DNA from: Saccoglossus kowalevskii
Lineage: Eukaryota > Hemichordata > Enteropneusta > Harrimaniidae
Length of the DNA stretch: 32,274 bases
Reading direction: 5' to 3'
Assembly (NCBI RefSeq): GCF_000003605.2
Contig: NW_003108864.1
Coordinates: 1 to 32,274 of the forward strand
Below are positions 32,206 to 32,274 of this stretch, piece after piece. Each line of letters opens with the position of its first letter. Positions within the stretch are counted from its first letter, which is position 1. The notes beneath the pieces are model-generated. The model was not told where the DNA came from. It ran no database searches and saw only the letters and a list, made by a program, of their open reading frames with translations. A program made the translations under genes and the position numbers.

Positions 32206-32274
32206 ACAGTCCTCATTGGACGGTTTACAGTGAGAAGAAGTCAGTGCCTAGTTCTATGCAGTCCTCATTGGGCG
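32206..32274 (+). repeat. Last units with three clustered +1 insertions
   Basis: Within about 50 bases three single-base insertions occur: CAGTCCTCATT (near 32211), GAGAAGAAG (near 32234) and GCAGTCCTCATT (near 32261). CAGTCCTC is found nowhere else in the window. The cluster at the very edge suggests either array-border decay or weaker base accuracy at a contig end. Confidence 0.8.

Larger units (their letters stand above)
1..32274 (+). repeat. 50-bp satellite DNA array filling the window
   Basis: The entire window is a head-to-tail tandem array of a 50-bp unit; 61-110 is a clean example (23 of 50 bases are G or C). Copies keep register for long runs, for example 61-1360. I count about 640 units from length and period. 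All units read in the same direction, and I saw no inverted segment. The unit starts GGTTTACAGC and ends CTCATTGGGC. Variation is concentrated at about ten sites and is shared between distant copies, which is typical of satellite DNA homogenised by unequal crossover and gene conversion. I do not recognise the family. A eukaryotic heterochromatic location is inferred from the scale and purity of the array, not shown by flanking sequence. Confidence 0.98.

Noticed and set aside
1-32274. CRISPR array
   Set aside because: There are no unique spacers between conserved repeats. The whole 50-bp unit is repeated, variants recur between units, and no cas-like gene is present.
1-32274. Transposon or retroelement insertion, including LTRs
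   Set aside because: No interruption of the tandem register by unrelated sequence, no terminal inverted repeats, no poly(A) tract and no target-site duplications were found. TTAA in the 54-bp units is part of the unit.
1-32274. tRNA, rRNA or other structured RNA repeats
   Set aside because: The 50-bp unit is too short for a tRNA, has no strong hairpin (the best stem is 6 bp in some units), and shows no recognisable conserved RNA motif.
1-32274. CENP-B box in the unit
   Set aside because: No stretch of the unit fits the TTCG...A..CGGG pattern. The GGGCGG present has the wrong surroundings.
1-32274. Telomeric repeat or simple microsatellite
   Set aside because: No TTAGGG-type or other short repeat run is present. 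The shortest true period is 50 bp.
1-32274. Inverted (head-to-head) junctions within the array
   Set aside because: Every unit I traced reads GGTTTACAG-to-CATTGGGC on the given strand; no reverse unit was seen.

Overview
The whole window is one tandem satellite array. It is a head-to-tail repeat of a 50-bp unit (a clean example is 61-110), roughly 640 copies, all in the same orientation. I find no gene, RNA gene, transposon or CRISPR array, and no stretch of non-satellite DNA. I do not recognise the satellite family and cannot name the organism. A pure satellite tract over 32 kb points to a eukaryotic heterochromatic, centromeric or subtelomeric region. The commonest monomer variants are C-to-T or G-to-A changes at the unit's two CpG sites, which suggests a genome that methylates CpG. 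Both are inferences.

Monomer numbering used below: base 1 is the first G of GGTTTACAG at position 61, and base 50 is the C before the next unit. The main variable sites are: base 1 (G/A); base 10 (C/T); base 11 (G/A); base 15 (T/G/C, giving GATAAG, GAGAAG or GACAAG); bases 28-30 (AGT, CGC or CAC); base 36 (A/G); bases 42-43 (TC, TT or GC); base 49 (G/A); base 50 (C/T).

Layout. Domain A (1-1413) is simple 50-bp monomers. Domain B (about 1414-17929) is a higher-order repeat (HOR) of about 4.3-4.5 kb, present about 3.5 times. Each superunit carries blocks of a distinct 54-bp monomer subfamily (marker TTAATTGC), a conserved tail with a 36-bp truncated monomer, and an ACGAG-marked cassette. Domain C (about 17930-22420) is 50-bp monomers rich in GACAAG and GGACAG variants, with small 3-, 4- and 23-monomer periodicities. 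A stray, shortened 54-bp block sits at 22420-22690. Domain D (about 22691-30170) holds a second multi-kb duplication, an 851-bp repeat and an almost perfect 550-bp tandem duplication. Domain E (about 30171-32205) resembles domain C. The first 60 and last 70 bases are irregular.

Open reading frames of 60-240 codons occur throughout but are best explained as by-products of the repeat. Three successive 50-bp units make 150 bp, so a reading frame cycles through all three phases, and the 54-bp units are exactly 18 codons, so any open phase stays open. No CDS is annotated.
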